18,096 nt of DNA, from assembly GCA_946480465.1 (NCBI GenBank), contig CAMLJY010000098.1, positions 1-18,096 of the forward strand, in the 5' to 3' direction. Origin of the DNA: an uncultured Burkholderiales bacterium (lineage in GTDB: Bacteria > Pseudomonadota > Gammaproteobacteria > Burkholderiales > Burkholderiaceae). Below, one piece after another: positions 1 through 9,370 of this stretch; the stretch's first letter is position 1; every line of letters starts with the position of its first letter. The position numbers and the translations under genes are program-made. The notes beneath the pieces were generated by a model. That model saw only the letters and a list, made by a program, of their open reading frames with translations, did no database searches and was not told where the DNA came from.

Positions 1-55
1 GGCCGAGATCGACAAGCTCGTGCATTCGAAAGAAGCCGAGATCATGGCGGTCTGA
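1..55 (+). CDS. frr: Ribosome recycling factor, C-terminal end (partial)
   Basis: The window opens inside a reading frame whose first whole codon is at position 2. It encodes 17 residues ending in KEAEIMAV and stops at TGA 53-55. This tail closely resembles the C-terminus of betaproteobacterial ribosome recycling factor, the cytoplasmic protein that splits post-termination ribosomes together with EF-G. The position directly upstream of uppS also fits, since frr-uppS-cdsA-dxr is a widespread order. Only the last residues are visible, so the call rests on a short motif plus synteny. Confidence 0.8.
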   Translation, partial: AEIDKLVHSKEAEIMAV

Positions 56-69
56 CCGGCGCCAGCCGC

Positions 70-804
70 TTGCCGCCCGTGCATCGCGATCTCTCCATCC
101 CCCAGCACATCGCCATCGTGATGGATGGCAATGGACGCTGGGCGAAGAAGCGCTACCTGCCCCGGTTCTTCGGGCACAAGGCCGGCGTCGATACCCTGAT
201 CCGCACCATCGATGCGTGCGCCGATCGCGGCGTCCGGTACCTCACGGTCTTCGCGTTCTCGTCCGAGAATTGGAACCGGCCTCCCGACGAAGTGTCGGGG
301 CTGATGGGCCTGGTGCTCGTGGCGCAGGCCAAGTACATGGCGCGCATGGTGGGCAAGGGCGTGCGGGTGATCATCGTCGGAGATCGGGCGGCAGTGTCTG
401 ATCGCTTGCGCAAGGCCTGGGACGACGTCGAGCAGGCCACGCGCCACAACACGCGCCTGACGCTCACCGTCGCCTTCAACTACGGCGGGCGCTGGGACAT
501 GGTGCAGGCCTGCCGGCGGGCCGTCGCCGACGGACTGCGTCCCGACCAAATCGACGAGCCCACCCTGTCGCGATACATGGCGATGTCGCACGCACCGGAC
601 GCCGATCTCTTCATCCGCACAGGGGGGGAAGTGCGCATCAGCAACTTCCTGCTTTGGCACGCCGCGTATTCCGAACTGGTATTCACCGATTGCCTGTGGC
701 CCGACTTCGGTGAAGCCGAACTTGATGCGGCCCTGGCCAACTTTGCCGGTCGAGAGCGCCGCTTCGGTGCGTTGCCGGCAACGGCCACCGCCCAGGCGGG
801 CTGA
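70..804 (+). CDS. uppS: Undecaprenyl diphosphate synthase (cis-prenyltransferase)
   Basis: Cytoplasmic cis-prenyltransferase that adds isopentenyl diphosphate units to farnesyl diphosphate to make C55 undecaprenyl diphosphate, the lipid carrier for peptidoglycan and O-antigen. Visible family motifs are HIAIVMDGNGRWAKKR (residues 13-28, catalytic Asp19), FSSENWNRP (63-71) and FIRTGGEVRISNF (181-193), followed by LWPDF. The length of 244 residues is typical. The start is TTG at 70; GTG at 79 is an alternative that would remove only three residues, and neither has a strong ribosome-binding site. It lies 14 bp after frr and 13 bp before cdsA. Function is secure; only the exact start is uncertain. 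Confidence 0.96.
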   Translation: MPPVHRDLSIPQHIAIVMDGNGRWAKKRYLPRFFGHKAGVDTLIRTIDACADRGVRYLTVFAFSSENWNRPPDEVSGLMGLVLVAQAKYMARMVGKGVRVIIVGDRAAVSDRLRKAWDDVEQATRHNTRLTLTVAFNYGGRWDMVQACRRAVADGLRPDQIDEPTLSRYMAMSHAPDADLFIRTGGEVRISNFLLWHAAYSELVFTDCLWPDFGEAELDAALANFAGRERRFGALPATATAQAG

Positions 805-817
805 ACGGCGCCACCCG

Positions 818-1663
818 ATGTTGCGTACCCGTGTGATCACCGCCGTGCTGCTGATGGCGGTGCTGCTGCCGGCGCTGTTTGCGCCGTCTCCCGTGCCTTT
901 CGTCCTGTTCACGCTCGTGGCCATCAGCCTGGCCGGGTGGGAATGGGGCCGCCTGAACAGCCTGTCTGAACGCAGCGGCGCCGCCGTGTGCGGCCTGTTG
1001 CTGGCCTTGGCCTGTGCGTTCGGCGGTTGGTACGGACGATCGTACTTGGGCACTGGCCCTTCCTGGCCCTGGTGGGTTGGCGTGGTGCTGTGGGTCGGCA
1101 TCGGCCTGGTGGTGCTTCGCCAGGGCCCCGCGGGTTGGCCGGGTTTGCCGCGCATTGTGCGTGTTATTGGCGGGCTCGGCCTGCTCTGGCTGGCCTGGTG
1201 GGCACTGGCGGAGGCGCGGGTCAACGGCATCAACTTCCTGCTGTCCACGCTGTGCGTCGTGTGGGCCGCTGACATTGCCGCCTACTTCGGTGGCCGGGCC
1301 TTTGGCAAGCGCAAGCTCGCGCCGTCGATCAGCCCGGGCAAGAGCTGGGAAGGCGTGTACTCGGGCATGCTGGGCGTGCTGGTGCTGGCCGGGTTGTGGC
1401 TGGCGGCGGATGCGCGCTGGAACTTCGATTCGCTGAGTCTGTTCAGCGCGCTCCATCACCGCCTGGGGCTCGTCGGCTTGGTGCTGTCGTGCCTGGCGCT
1501 GGCCGGCCTCAGCGTGGTGGGCGATCTCTTCGAGTCGCTCGTCAAGCGCGCGGCCGGGGCGAAGGATTCCAGCGCGCTGCTACCGGGCCATGGCGGAGTG
1601 CTCGACCGCATCGACGCGCTGCTGCCGGTGTTGCCCGCCGCGATGGCGCTGGCGCACCTCTGA
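818..1663 (+). CDS. cdsA: Phosphatidate cytidylyltransferase (CDP-diglyceride synthase)
   Basis: Inner-membrane enzyme that makes CDP-diacylglycerol from CTP and phosphatidic acid, the branch point for all phospholipids. The 281-residue protein is mostly hydrophobic, with several transmembrane helices, and carries the CdsA signature at residues 240-266 ([11 protein letters not shown], then [11 protein letters not shown]). A conserved [10 protein letters not shown] segment lies upstream of it. The frame stays open further upstream, back to 710, but that part overlaps uppS and reads as non-family sequence. ATG 818 gives the normal N-terminus [12 protein letters not shown]. The tail after the signature is about five residues shorter than the E. 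coli tail as I recall it. Confidence 0.95.
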   Translation: MLRTRVITAVLLMAVLLPALFAPSPVPFVLFTLVAISLAGWEWGRLNSLSERSGAAVCGLLLALACAFGGWYGRSYLGTGPSWPWWVGVVLWVGIGLVVLRQGPAGWPGLPRIVRVIGGLGLLWLAWWALAEARVNGINFLLSTLCVVWAADIAAYFGGRAFGKRKLAPSISPGKSWEGVYSGMLGVLVLAGLWLAADARWNFDSLSLFSALHHRLGLVGLVLSCLALAGLSVVGDLFESLVKRAAGAKDSSALLPGHGGVLDRIDALLPVLPAAMALAHL

Positions 1664-1682
1664 AGTCTTCCGCGGGAGCGCC

Positions 1683-2867
1683 ATGATCCAACGCGTCTGC
1701 ATCCTCGGTGCCACCGGCTCGGTGGGCCTGAGCACGCTCGACGTCATCGCGCTGCATCCGGAGCGGTTCGAGGTCTTTGCGCTGACGGCGCACCGCCGCG
1801 TCGACGAACTCGTGGCGCTGTGCCGGCGCTGGGCGCCCCGTTTCGCGGCTGTCGATGGCGAGGCGCATGCCCAGGAAGCGCGAAGGCTGCTTCGCGAAGC
1901 CGGCCTGCGCACTGAAGTGCTCAGCGGTCCGCAGGCCTTGTGCGACCTGGCCTCGCATCCGGAAGTCGACAGTGTGATGGCGGCGATCGTCGGCGCGGCC
2001 GGCCTGCCGCCGTGCCTTGCCGCAGCGCGGGCCGGCAAGCGGCTGATGCTGGCCAACAAGGAGGCCCTGGTCGTCGGTGGCCGTCTCTTCATGGACGCCG
2101 TCAACGCGGGCGGCGCGACGCTGCTTCCGATCGACAGCGAGCACTCGGCGATCTTCCAGTGCCTGCCCGATGACCGCGGCGCGTGGGCCGAGCGCATCGA
2201 CCACATCGTGCTGACCGCCTCCGGCGGGCCCTTCCGAAGCCGTGACCGCAGCACGCTGGCCAGCGTGACGCCTGAGGAGGCCTGCGCCCATCCGAATTGG
2301 GTGATGGGGCGCAAGATCTCCGTCGACTCGGCGACGATGATGAACAAGGCGCTCGAGGTGATCGAGGCGCGCTGGCTGTTCGACCTGGAGCCCGAGCGCG
2401 TGCGCGTTCTGCTGCACCCGCAGAGCATCATCCATTCGATGGTGGTGTGCCGTGACGGATCGGTGCTCGCCCAGTTGGGGACGCCCGACATGAAGGTGCC
2501 CATCAGCGTCGGGCTCTCGCACCCGCAGCGCATCGAGTCCGGTGCGAGCTCGCTCGACTTCCTGGCACTGCAGGCGCTGAGCTTCGAGGCCGTGGACGCC
2601 GCGCGCTTCCCCGGCCTCGGCCTGGCCTACCAGGCGCTGTCCGGCCCGGAGGGTTCGACGACGGTGCTCAATGCCGCGAACGAAGTGGCGGTGGCCGCCT
2701 TCCTCGAACGGCGCGTGAGTTTCTCCGACATCCACCGCATCAATGCCGACACCGTCGTTCGCGTCGTGCCGGCGGTGAATGACGCCCAGTCGATCGAGTC
2801 GCTGTTGGCACTGGATGCGCGAGCCCGCGCGGCGGCGATTGGCCTCGTGCAGGGGTTGCAGCGATGA
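1683..2867 (+). CDS. dxr: 1-deoxy-D-xylulose 5-phosphate reductoisomerase
   Basis: First committed enzyme of the methylerythritol phosphate isoprenoid pathway. It converts DXP to MEP using NADPH and a divalent metal, and feeds the isoprenoid supply used by UppS upstream. The 394-residue protein has the NADPH-binding GATGSVG motif near the N-terminus, [21 protein letters not shown] with metal ligands Asp151 and Glu153, ASGGPFR, and [16 protein letters not shown] with the third metal ligand Glu225. [10 protein letters not shown] and LNAANEVAV follow. ATG 1683 is preceded by a GGGAG-like ribosome-binding site. A longer in-frame extension to 1590 overlaps cdsA and is rejected. The stop overlaps the rseP start as ATGA. 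Confidence 0.97.
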   Translation: MIQRVCILGATGSVGLSTLDVIALHPERFEVFALTAHRRVDELVALCRRWAPRFAAVDGEAHAQEARRLLREAGLRTEVLSGPQALCDLASHPEVDSVMAAIVGAAGLPPCLAAARAGKRLMLANKEALVVGGRLFMDAVNAGGATLLPIDSEHSAIFQCLPDDRGAWAERIDHIVLTASGGPFRSRDRSTLASVTPEEACAHPNWVMGRKISVDSATMMNKALEVIEARWLFDLEPERVRVLLHPQSIIHSMVVCRDGSVLAQLGTPDMKVPISVGLSHPQRIESGASSLDFLALQALSFEAVDAARFPGLGLAYQALSGPEGSTTVLNAANEVAVAAFLERRVSFSDIHRINADTVVRVVPAVNDAQSIESLLALDARARAAAIGLVQGLQR

Positions 2868-4231
2868 CCACGGTCCTGGCCTTTCTGCTGACGCTGGGCG
2901 TGCTGATCGTCGTGCACGAGTACGGGCACTACCGCGTCGCCGTCGCATGTGGCGTGAAGGTGCTGCGGTTCTCGATCGGCTTCGGGCGCGTCCTCTGGCG
3001 GCGCCAAGCGACACCCGACAGCACGGAGTTCGTCGTCTCCATGCTTCCGCTCGGTGGCTACGTGCGGATGTTGGACGAGCGTGAAGGCCCGGTGCCGGCC
3101 GATCAGCTGCACGCGGCTTTCAACCGCAAGCGCCTGTGGCAGCGCACCGCCATCGTCGCTGCCGGGCCGATTGCGAACCTGCTGCTGGCGGTGTTGTTGT
3201 ATGCGGCCTCACACTGGATCGGGGTGGAGGAGCCCAAGGCTGTGCTGGGTACGCCGGTGGCCGGAAGCCTCGCGGAGCGCGCGGGCATGCGCTCGGGCGA
3301 CTGGGTGCAGGGCTACCTGGATGCGAACGGACAGGTGCAGGAACTGCGTTCGCTCAATGACCTGCGCTGGCAGGTCACCCAGCACGCTCTGTCGAACCAG
3401 ACGCTCACGCTGCAGCTGACGGACATGCACGGTCACAGCCGGCGCCACGTGGTGCTGCCACTGCAGGACCTCGATGCCAAGGATGTGGATGCGGCGACGA
3501 TCCGTCGCATTGGCCTGGGCGGCGCATTCTCCGAACCGGTGCTGGGCAAGGTGATTCCGGCAGGGCCGGCTGCACAGGCGGGCCTGCGCGAGGGGGATCG
3601 CGTGCTGCGCGTGGACGACCGGCCCGTGAATGACGCTCAAGTGCTGTTCGAGTGGATCCGCGCCTCGATCGATGACCAAGCCGGCCGTCCGATGCTGTGG
3701 CGCATCGAGCGCGCCGGCCAAGCGATGGACCTGCGCGTCGTGCCGCGCGTGGCCCGCGAAGGTGACCGGATGATCGGTCGGATCGACGCCGTCGTCGGGC
3801 AGCCGCCCGTGCGCGTCACCGTGCGCCAGGGATTCGTCGATGGTCTGGAACGTGGTGTGTCCCGCACCTGGGAAGTTTCGGCGCTAACGCTGCGGATGCT
3901 CGGCCGGATGCTCATCGGCCAGGCTTCGATCCGCAACCTGAGCGGGCCATTGACGATTGCCGACTACGCCGGGCAATCGGTGAACCTGGGTCTCGGGTAC
4001 TACCTCGGGTTCCTGGCGCTGGTCAGCGTCAGTCTCGGCGTCCTGAACCTGCTGCCGCTGCCGATGCTCGATGGCGGACACCTGATGTATTATCTTTTCG
4101 AGGGCCTGACCGGGCGCCCGGTCTCCGACCTGTGGCTTGCGCGGCTTCAGCGTGGCGGCATCGCAGTCCTCCTTGCGATGATGTCGGTGGCCCTCTTCAA
4201 CGACGTGGCCCGCCTCCTGGGCCAGCACTGA
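2864..4231 (+). CDS. rseP: RseP site-2 intramembrane zinc metalloprotease
   Basis: Inner-membrane M50 protease that cleaves the anti-sigma factor RseA within the membrane after DegS, releasing sigma-E, and also clears remnant signal peptides. The 455-residue protein has the zinc-binding HEYGH motif in the first helix (His18, Glu19, His22). GPIAN lies at 101-105, two periplasmic PDZ domains at about 120-205 and 220-300, and the C-terminal PMLDGGH motif contains the third ligand, Asp403. These positions match E. coli RseP closely. The start ATG overlaps the dxr stop by 4 bases, implying translational coupling. Placement directly before bamA links envelope-stress sensing to outer-membrane protein assembly. 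Confidence 0.96.
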   Translation: MTTVLAFLLTLGVLIVVHEYGHYRVAVACGVKVLRFSIGFGRVLWRRQATPDSTEFVVSMLPLGGYVRMLDEREGPVPADQLHAAFNRKRLWQRTAIVAAGPIANLLLAVLLYAASHWIGVEEPKAVLGTPVAGSLAERAGMRSGDWVQGYLDANGQVQELRSLNDLRWQVTQHALSNQTLTLQLTDMHGHSRRHVVLPLQDLDAKDVDAATIRRIGLGGAFSEPVLGKVIPAGPAAQAGLREGDRVLRVDDRPVNDAQVLFEWIRASIDDQAGRPMLWRIERAGQAMDLRVVPRVAREGDRMIGRIDAVVGQPPVRVTVRQGFVDGLERGVSRTWEVSALTLRMLGRMLIGQASIRNLSGPLTIADYAGQSVNLGLGYYLGFLALVSVSLGVLNLLPLPMLDGGHLMYYLFEGLTGRPVSDLWLARLQRGGIAVLLAMMSVALFNDVARLLGQH

Positions 4232-4241
4232 CCCCCTCCGC

Positions 4242-6548
4242 ATGCTTTCGATCTTCCCGTCGAGCTTGAATCGCCCTGCGGCCGTTGCCGTGGCCGCCAT
4301 TGCCGCGTTGGTGGCGCCCGCGGCCCATGCCGTCGAGCCGTTCACGCTGGCCGACATCCGTGTCGAGGGCCTGCAACGCACCGACCCGGGCACGGTGTTC
4401 GCGGCACTGCCGTTCCGCGTCGGTGACACCTACACGGATGAAAAGGGCGCCGCTGCGCTACGCGCCCTGTTCGGCACGGGCCTCTTCAAGGACGTCCGCA
4501 TCGAGATCGAAGGCAAGGTCGCGATCATCGTCGTCGATGAGCGGCCGGTCATCCTGTCAGTGAGTTTCGTCGGCCTGAAGGAGTTCGACAAGGACACACT
4601 GATCAAGTCGCTGAAGGACGCCGGCATCGGCGAAGGACTGCCCTTCGACCGCGCGCTGATTGACCGCGCCGAGCAGGAGATCAAGCGCCAGTACCTGTCG
4701 CGCAGCCTCTATGGCGCGGAGGTCGTCACGACGATCACGCCGACCGACCGCAACCGCGTCAACGTGACTTTCACGATGACCGAGGGCGACGCGGCGAAGA
4801 TCAAGGACATCCGCATCCTCGGGACCAAGGCCTTCAGCGAATCGACACTGGTGGGCTTGATGGATCTGACGGTCGGCGGCTGGTTGACCTGGTACACCAA
4901 GAACGACCGCTATTCGCGCGCCAAGCTCAACGCTGACCTCGAGACCGTCCGCTCGTACTATCTGAACCGGGGCTACCTCGAGTTCGAGATCGAGTCGACG
5001 CAGGTCACGATCTCGCCCGACAAGCAGGACATCTCCATCACGATCACCGTGCGCGAGGGCCAGCCCTACAGCGTCACGTCCGTGAAGCTGCAGGGTGACT
5101 ACCTGGGCAAGGAAGAAGAGTTCAAGGAACTCGTCACGATCAAGCCGGGGGAGCCATACCGTGCTGCTGCGGTGGCCGAGACCACCAAGGCGATGTCCGA
5201 ACGTTTCGGCGTCTATGGCTACGCGTTCGCGCGGGTCGAGTCGCGTCCGGAGATCGACCGCGCCACCGGGCAGGTGGCCCTCACGCTGGTGGCCGATCCG
5301 CAGCGCCGCGTCTACGTCCGCCGAATCGACGTGGCCGGCAACACGCGCACGCGCGACGAGGTCGTGCGTCGTGAGTTCCGGCAGCTGGAATCGTCGTGGT
5401 ACGACGGCCAGCGTATCAAGCTGTCGCGCGACCGCGTCGAGCGCCTGGGCTACTTCAAGGAAGTCAACGTCGACACCAACGAAGTCGCCACGTCGCCGGA
5501 CCAGGTGGATCTGGTGGTCAACGTGCAGGAGCGGCCGACTGGCAACCTGCTGTTCGGCGTCAGTTTCTCCAGCGCCGACCGGCTGGCGCTGAACGCATCG
5601 ATCCGGCAGGACAACGTCTTCGGCTCGGGCAACTATCTCGGATTCGAAATCAACACCAGCAAGAGCCAGAAGAGCCTGGTGTTCAGCCACGTCGATCCGT
5701 ACTTCACCGTCGACGGGATCTCCCGCGCGCTGGACGTCTATTACCGCACCTCGCGTCCACTGAACAGCCTGGGCGACGAGTACCAGATCTCCAACCCTGG
5801 GGCATCCGTGCGATTCGGCGTGCCGTTCACCGAGTACGACACGGTCTTCTTTGGCGTCGGCCTGGAACAGACGAACATCGGTGCCACTTCCGGCATTCCG
5901 AACCAGTATTTCGACTATCGCTTCCGCTATGGCGCGCGCAGCACCTCGGTGCCGCTGACGCTGGGCTGGTCGCGTGACAGCCGAGACAGCGTGGTCACCC
6001 CGACGGCCGGCAAGTACCAGCGCGTCAATCTGGAGTGGAGCGTGGCGGGCGACGTGCGCTACCTGCGCTCGAACGTACAGTGGCAGCAATACTTTCCGTT
6101 CGGCAACAACAAGTTCAGCCTGGGGCTGAATGCAGAGCTGGGTTACGGCAAGGGCCTTGGCGGACGTCCGTTTCCGGTCTTCAAGAACTTCTACGGCGGA
6201 GGCCTGGGCTCGGTGCGGGTGTTCGAGCAGAGCTCCCTCGGTGTCATCGACCCGACGGGCGCATACATCGGCGGCGCGAGCAAGATGAACGTCAATGCCG
6301 AGCTTTACTTCCCGGTGCCCGGTACGGGCAATGACAAGTCCTTGCGCATCTTTGCGTTCGCCGACGCCGGCAACGTCTGGCGCGAGGGCGAGCGGATCGA
6401 TGCCGGCAGCATCCGTGCTTCTGCGGGCCTGGGCCTGTCCTGGATCTCGCCGGTGGGCCCGCTCAAGCTCAGCTATGGCACGCCGTTGCGCAGCAAGCCC
6501 ACGGATAGAATCCAGCGTTTCCAATTCCAGATCGGGACTGCGTTCTGA
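4242..6548 (+). CDS. bamA: Outer membrane protein assembly factor BamA (Omp85)
   Basis: Central subunit of the BAM complex, which folds beta-barrel proteins into the outer membrane. The 768-residue protein starts with a signal peptide cleaved after AAHA (Ala30). Five POTRA domains follow at about 34-103, 104-182, 186-274, 275-353 and 356-431, then a C-terminal barrel ending in Phe. POTRA5 has REFRQLE, whose Glu378 aligns with the E. coli Glu373 region that contacts BamD. The loop-6 motif, normally VRGF, reads VRVF at 658-661 (see findings). The gene begins 10 bp after rseP, and its stop overlaps the next start as TGATG. Confidence 0.97.
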   Translation: MLSIFPSSLNRPAAVAVAAIAALVAPAAHAVEPFTLADIRVEGLQRTDPGTVFAALPFRVGDTYTDEKGAAALRALFGTGLFKDVRIEIEGKVAIIVVDERPVILSVSFVGLKEFDKDTLIKSLKDAGIGEGLPFDRALIDRAEQEIKRQYLSRSLYGAEVVTTITPTDRNRVNVTFTMTEGDAAKIKDIRILGTKAFSESTLVGLMDLTVGGWLTWYTKNDRYSRAKLNADLETVRSYYLNRGYLEFEIESTQVTISPDKQDISITITVREGQPYSVTSVKLQGDYLGKEEEFKELVTIKPGEPYRAAAVAETTKAMSERFGVYGYAFARVESRPEIDRATGQVALTLVADPQRRVYVRRIDVAGNTRTRDEVVRREFRQLESSWYDGQRIKLSRDRVERLGYFKEVNVDTNEVATSPDQVDLVVNVQERPTGNLLFGVSFSSADRLALNASIRQDNVFGSGNYLGFEINTSKSQKSLVFSHVDPYFTVDGISRALDVYYRTSRPLNSLGDEYQISNPGASVRFGVPFTEYDTVFFGVGLEQTNIGATSGIPNQYFDYRFRYGARSTSVPLTLGWSRDSRDSVVTPTAGKYQRVNLEWSVAGDVRYLRSNVQWQQYFPFGNNKFSLGLNAELGYGKGLGGRPFPVFKNFYGGGLGSVRVFEQSSLGVIDPTGAYIGGASKMNVNAELYFPVPGTGNDKSLRIFAFADAGNVWREGERIDAGSIRASAGLGLSWISPVGPLKLSYGTPLRSKPTDRIQRFQFQIGTAF

Positions 6549-7066
6549 TGATCACGAAGCATTTGAAGTCCCTGGTTGTCGCGGCCGTTGCAGCTGCAGC
6601 GCTGGGCACCGCGCAGGCGCAGGAACTCAAGATCGGCTACGTCAACAGCGAACGCGTGCTGCGCGAGGCCGCTCCTGCCAAGGCCGCGCTGGCGCGCATG
6701 GAAGCGGACTTCAGCAAGCGTGACAAGGACCTGAACGACCAGGCCGCCAAGCTGAAGGCCGCCGCGGACAAGCTGGAGAAGGACGCCCCCACCTTGTCGG
6801 AAGGCGAGCGCAACCGCCGGCAGCGCGAGCTGGTCGAACAGGATCGCGATCTGCAGCGCAAGCGCCGGGAGTTCCAGGAAGACCTGAACCAGCGGCGCAA
6901 CGAGGAGACTGCCGGCCTCGTCGAGCGTGCGAACAAGGTCATCAAGCAGATCTTCGACAACGAGAAGTACGACCTCATTCTGCAGGACGTCGTGTTCGCC
7001 GGGCCGCGGGTGGACATCACCGAGAAGGTGATCAAGGCCCTGAACACCCCGCCTGCCGGGCGCTGA
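6548..7066 (+). CDS. skp: Periplasmic chaperone Skp/OmpH family
   Basis: Periplasmic trimeric chaperone that holds unfolded outer-membrane proteins on the way to BamA. The 172-residue precursor has a signal peptide ([20 protein letters not shown]) with predicted cleavage after TAQA at residue 24. The mature protein opens with [13 protein letters not shown], typical of the family's strand core. A long, highly charged helical stretch (about 40-135, rich in Lys, Arg, Glu and Asp) corresponds to the coiled-coil tentacles, and a C-terminal [15 protein letters not shown] segment follows. The length matches the family. Its ATG shares one base with the bamA stop, so it is probably co-translated. Confidence 0.94.
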   Translation: MITKHLKSLVVAAVAAAALGTAQAQELKIGYVNSERVLREAAPAKAALARMEADFSKRDKDLNDQAAKLKAAADKLEKDAPTLSEGERNRRQRELVEQDRDLQRKRREFQEDLNQRRNEETAGLVERANKVIKQIFDNEKYDLILQDVVFAGPRVDITEKVIKALNTPPAGR

Positions 7067-7091
7067 TCCCTTTGCCGCGTCAGGCCGCGCC

Positions 7092-8120
7092 GTGAAGGCA
7101 CCGGTCACCCTGGCCGACATTGTTTCCGCGCTCGGCGGAGAATTGCATGGCCCGGCCGAATTTCGCGTTTCGCATCTGGCTTCGCTGGCCAGCGCCGATG
7201 GCGACGCCCTTGCATTCGCGGCCGGCGAACGCTATCGCAAGGACATGCTGGCGACCCGGGCAGGTGCACTGGTGGTGCCGCCAGCGCTGCGCGATGACGC
7301 CGTCGCGCGCGGGGCGGCGATCGTCGTGGCGGATGCTCACCTTTACTTCGCGCGGCTCACGCAATGGTGGGTCGCCCGGCAGCGCGTGCCGGCCGCGGCC
7401 GGCGTGCACGCCAGCGCGGTGATCGGGCAGGGCGTCCAGCTCCATCCCAGCGCCTCGATCGGGCCGTTCGCCGTCATCGACGACGGCGCGATCATCGGCG
7501 CGCACGCGATCATCGGACCGCACTGTCATGTCGGTGCCCAGGCGCGCGTGGGCGCGGGCACCCGATTGACCTCGCGCGTGACCTTCGCCGAAGGCTGCCG
7601 CGTCGGCGAGCGCGGCCTGCTGCTGCCGGGCGCGGTGATCGGTGCCGACGGCTTCGGCTTCGCGCCCGACAAAGGCGCCTGGGTGCGCGTGGAGCAGCTC
7701 GGCACGGTTCAGATCGGGGATGACGTCGAGATCGGCGCGAACACCTGCGTGGATCGTGGTGCCCTCGACGACACCGTGATCGAGGACGGCGCCAAGCTCG
7801 ACAACCAGATCCAGATCGGCCACAACGTGCACATCGGCGCGCACACGGCGATGGCGGGCTGTTCCGCGGTGGCGGGGTCCACGCGCATCGGCCGGCACTG
7901 CATGATCGGCGGGGCGGCCAGCATCCTGGGCCACCTGACGATCGCTGATCACACCCAGATCACGTCGAACACCGTGGTCTCGCGCTCCATCCTCAAGGCG
8001 GGGCAGTACAGCGGCGCGTTTCCGTTCGATGACAATGCGTCCTGGGAAAAGAACGCCGCCACGCTCCGCCAGCTGTACTCGCTGCGCGAACGCCTGCGTG
8101 CGCTGGAGAGAAAGTCATGA
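7092..8120 (+). CDS. lpxD: UDP-3-O-acylglucosamine N-acyltransferase
   Basis: Third enzyme of lipid A synthesis. It transfers a 3-hydroxyacyl chain from ACP to the 2-amino group of UDP-3-O-acylglucosamine. The 342-residue protein has an N-terminal uridine-binding domain (about 1-100), then a left-handed beta-helix of hexapeptide repeats (IGxxxx, about 105-300), and a C-terminal helix rich in Arg, Leu and Glu. The catalytic His is in [10 protein letters not shown] (His244, equivalent to E. coli His239). The start is GTG at 7092; the 25-bp gap after skp shows no strong ribosome-binding site or promoter. The stop overlaps the fabZ ATG by 4 bases. Confidence 0.96.
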   Translation: MKAPVTLADIVSALGGELHGPAEFRVSHLASLASADGDALAFAAGERYRKDMLATRAGALVVPPALRDDAVARGAAIVVADAHLYFARLTQWWVARQRVPAAAGVHASAVIGQGVQLHPSASIGPFAVIDDGAIIGAHAIIGPHCHVGAQARVGAGTRLTSRVTFAEGCRVGERGLLLPGAVIGADGFGFAPDKGAWVRVEQLGTVQIGDDVEIGANTCVDRGALDDTVIEDGAKLDNQIQIGHNVHIGAHTAMAGCSAVAGSTRIGRHCMIGGAASILGHLTIADHTQITSNTVVSRSILKAGQYSGAFPFDDNASWEKNAATLRQLYSLRERLRALERKS

Positions 8121-8569
8121 CTGCGCCTGTGCTCGACATCCACAAGATCCTCAAGAAACTGCCCCACCGCTACCCGATCCTGCTCGTGGATCGCGTGACC
8201 GAGTTCGAGCGCAATGCGCGCATCGTGGCGCTGAAGAACGTCACCATCAACGAACCGTTCTTCGTCGGCCACTTCCCGCACCGGCCGGTGATGCCTGGCG
8301 TGATGATCCTCGAAGCCCTGGCGCAGACTGCCGCGTTGCTGTCCTTCGAATCGATGGGCGAGGAACCCGGCAGCGACACGGTGGTCTATTTCGTTGGCAT
8401 CGACGGCGCGCGCTTCAAGCGCGTGGTGGAACCCGGCGACCAGCTGGTGCTGGAAGCCTCGCTGGAGCGCGCCAAGGCCGGCATCTACAAGTACAAGGTG
8501 CGCGCCACGGTCGACGGCGAAACCGCGGCCGAGGCCGAGCTGATGTGCACGATGCGCAAGATCGCGTGA
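8117..8569 (+). CDS. fabZ: (3R)-hydroxyacyl-[acyl-carrier-protein] dehydratase FabZ
   Basis: Hot-dog-fold dehydratase that converts 3-hydroxyacyl-ACP to trans-2-enoyl-ACP in fatty acid elongation. It draws on the same 3-hydroxyacyl-ACP pool that LpxA and LpxD use, which explains its place between them. The 150-residue protein carries [13 protein letters not shown] near the N-terminus and the active-site segment [20 protein letters not shown] (51-70), with catalytic His52 and Glu66. Length is typical. The ATG overlaps the lpxD stop (ATGA), indicating coupling. Confidence 0.97.
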   Translation: MTAPVLDIHKILKKLPHRYPILLVDRVTEFERNARIVALKNVTINEPFFVGHFPHRPVMPGVMILEALAQTAALLSFESMGEEPGSDTVVYFVGIDGARFKRVVEPGDQLVLEASLERAKAGIYKYKVRATVDGETAAEAELMCTMRKIA

Positions 8570-8581
8570 GCGGAGCGACGC

Positions 8582-9370
8582 ATGTCCCGCATCCACGCCA
8601 CGGCGGTCATCGATCCGGCCGCTCAAATAGCAGATGATGTGAGCGTCGGTCCGTTCGCGGTGATCGGCCCGCACGTGAGCATCGGCGCCGGCACCAGTGT
8701 CGGCGCGCATTGCGTGATCGATGGTCACACCACGATCGGCCGCGACAACAGGCTGTTCCAGTTCGCATCCATCGGCTCGGCGCCGCAGGACAAGAAGTAC
8801 GCGGGCGAGCCGACGCGGCTCACGATCGGCGACGGCAACACCATCCGCGAGTTCGTCACCATCAACACCGGCACGGTGCAGGACGGCGGGCTGACGAGCG
8901 TCGGCGACGACAACTGGATCATGGCCTACGTGCACATCGCGCACGATTGCCATATTGGCAGCCATACCATCATCGCCAACGCCACGCAGCTGGGTGGCCA
9001 CGTGCATCTGGGGGACTGGGCGTTCCTGGGGGGCTTGTCCGGCGTGCACCAGTTCGTTCGCATCGGCGCGCACGCGATGACAGGCTTCCAGACCCGGCTG
9101 TCGCAGGACCTGCCGCCCTTCGTGACCGCTGCCGGCAACCCGGCGGAAGCCACCGGCATCAACGCTGAGGGCCTGCGCCGCCGCGGCTTCACCGGCGAGC
9201 GCATCGCCCGCATCAAGCAGATGCACCGGGCGCTGTACCGCAAAGGGCTGACGCTGGCCGCGGGCATCGGCGAGATCGAGGCGATGCGTGGCGAATCCGC
9301 CGATTCGGAGGCCGACGTGGCGCTGATGCTGGACTTCCTGGCGTCGGCCGACCGCGGCATCGTGCGCTGA
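8582..9370 (+). CDS. lpxA: UDP-N-acetylglucosamine O-acyltransferase
   Basis: First enzyme of lipid A synthesis, adding a 3-hydroxyacyl chain to the 3-OH of UDP-GlcNAc. The 262-residue protein is a left-handed beta-helix of hexapeptide repeats (about 1-185) with a helical C-terminal domain ending in DRGIVR. The catalytic base lies in HIAHDC (His121, equivalent to E. coli His125), and VHQF contains His156 (E. coli His160). With the same offset of four, E. coli Gly173, the acyl-chain ruler residue, corresponds to Phe169, which suggests a short acyl chain (see findings). A GGAG ribosome-binding site sits in the 12-bp gap after fabZ. The stop overlaps lpxB as TGATG. Confidence 0.97.
   Translation: MSRIHATAVIDPAAQIADDVSVGPFAVIGPHVSIGAGTSVGAHCVIDGHTTIGRDNRLFQFASIGSAPQDKKYAGEPTRLTIGDGNTIREFVTINTGTVQDGGLTSVGDDNWIMAYVHIAHDCHIGSHTIIANATQLGGHVHLGDWAFLGGLSGVHQFVRIGAHAMTGFQTRLSQDLPPFVTAAGNPAEATGINAEGLRRRGFTGERIARIKQMHRALYRKGLTLAAGIGEIEAMRGESADSEADVALMLDFLASADRGIVR

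Noticed and set aside
1542..3014. A 490-codon open frame antisense to dxr and the cdsA/rseP edges.
   Set aside because: Arg/His/Ala-rich low-complexity translation typical of a shadow frame, spanning three certain genes.
4557..6524. A 655-codon open frame antisense to bamA.
   Set aside because: It mirrors bamA codons in a G+C-rich genome, has no recognisable domain, and bamA on the other strand is beyond doubt.
8622..8645. AT-richer patch in lpxA with a rare ATA codon and a weak dyad (GCTCA...TGAGC).
   Set aside because: It encodes a normal hexapeptide-repeat stretch and the arms are only five bases with a long spacer.
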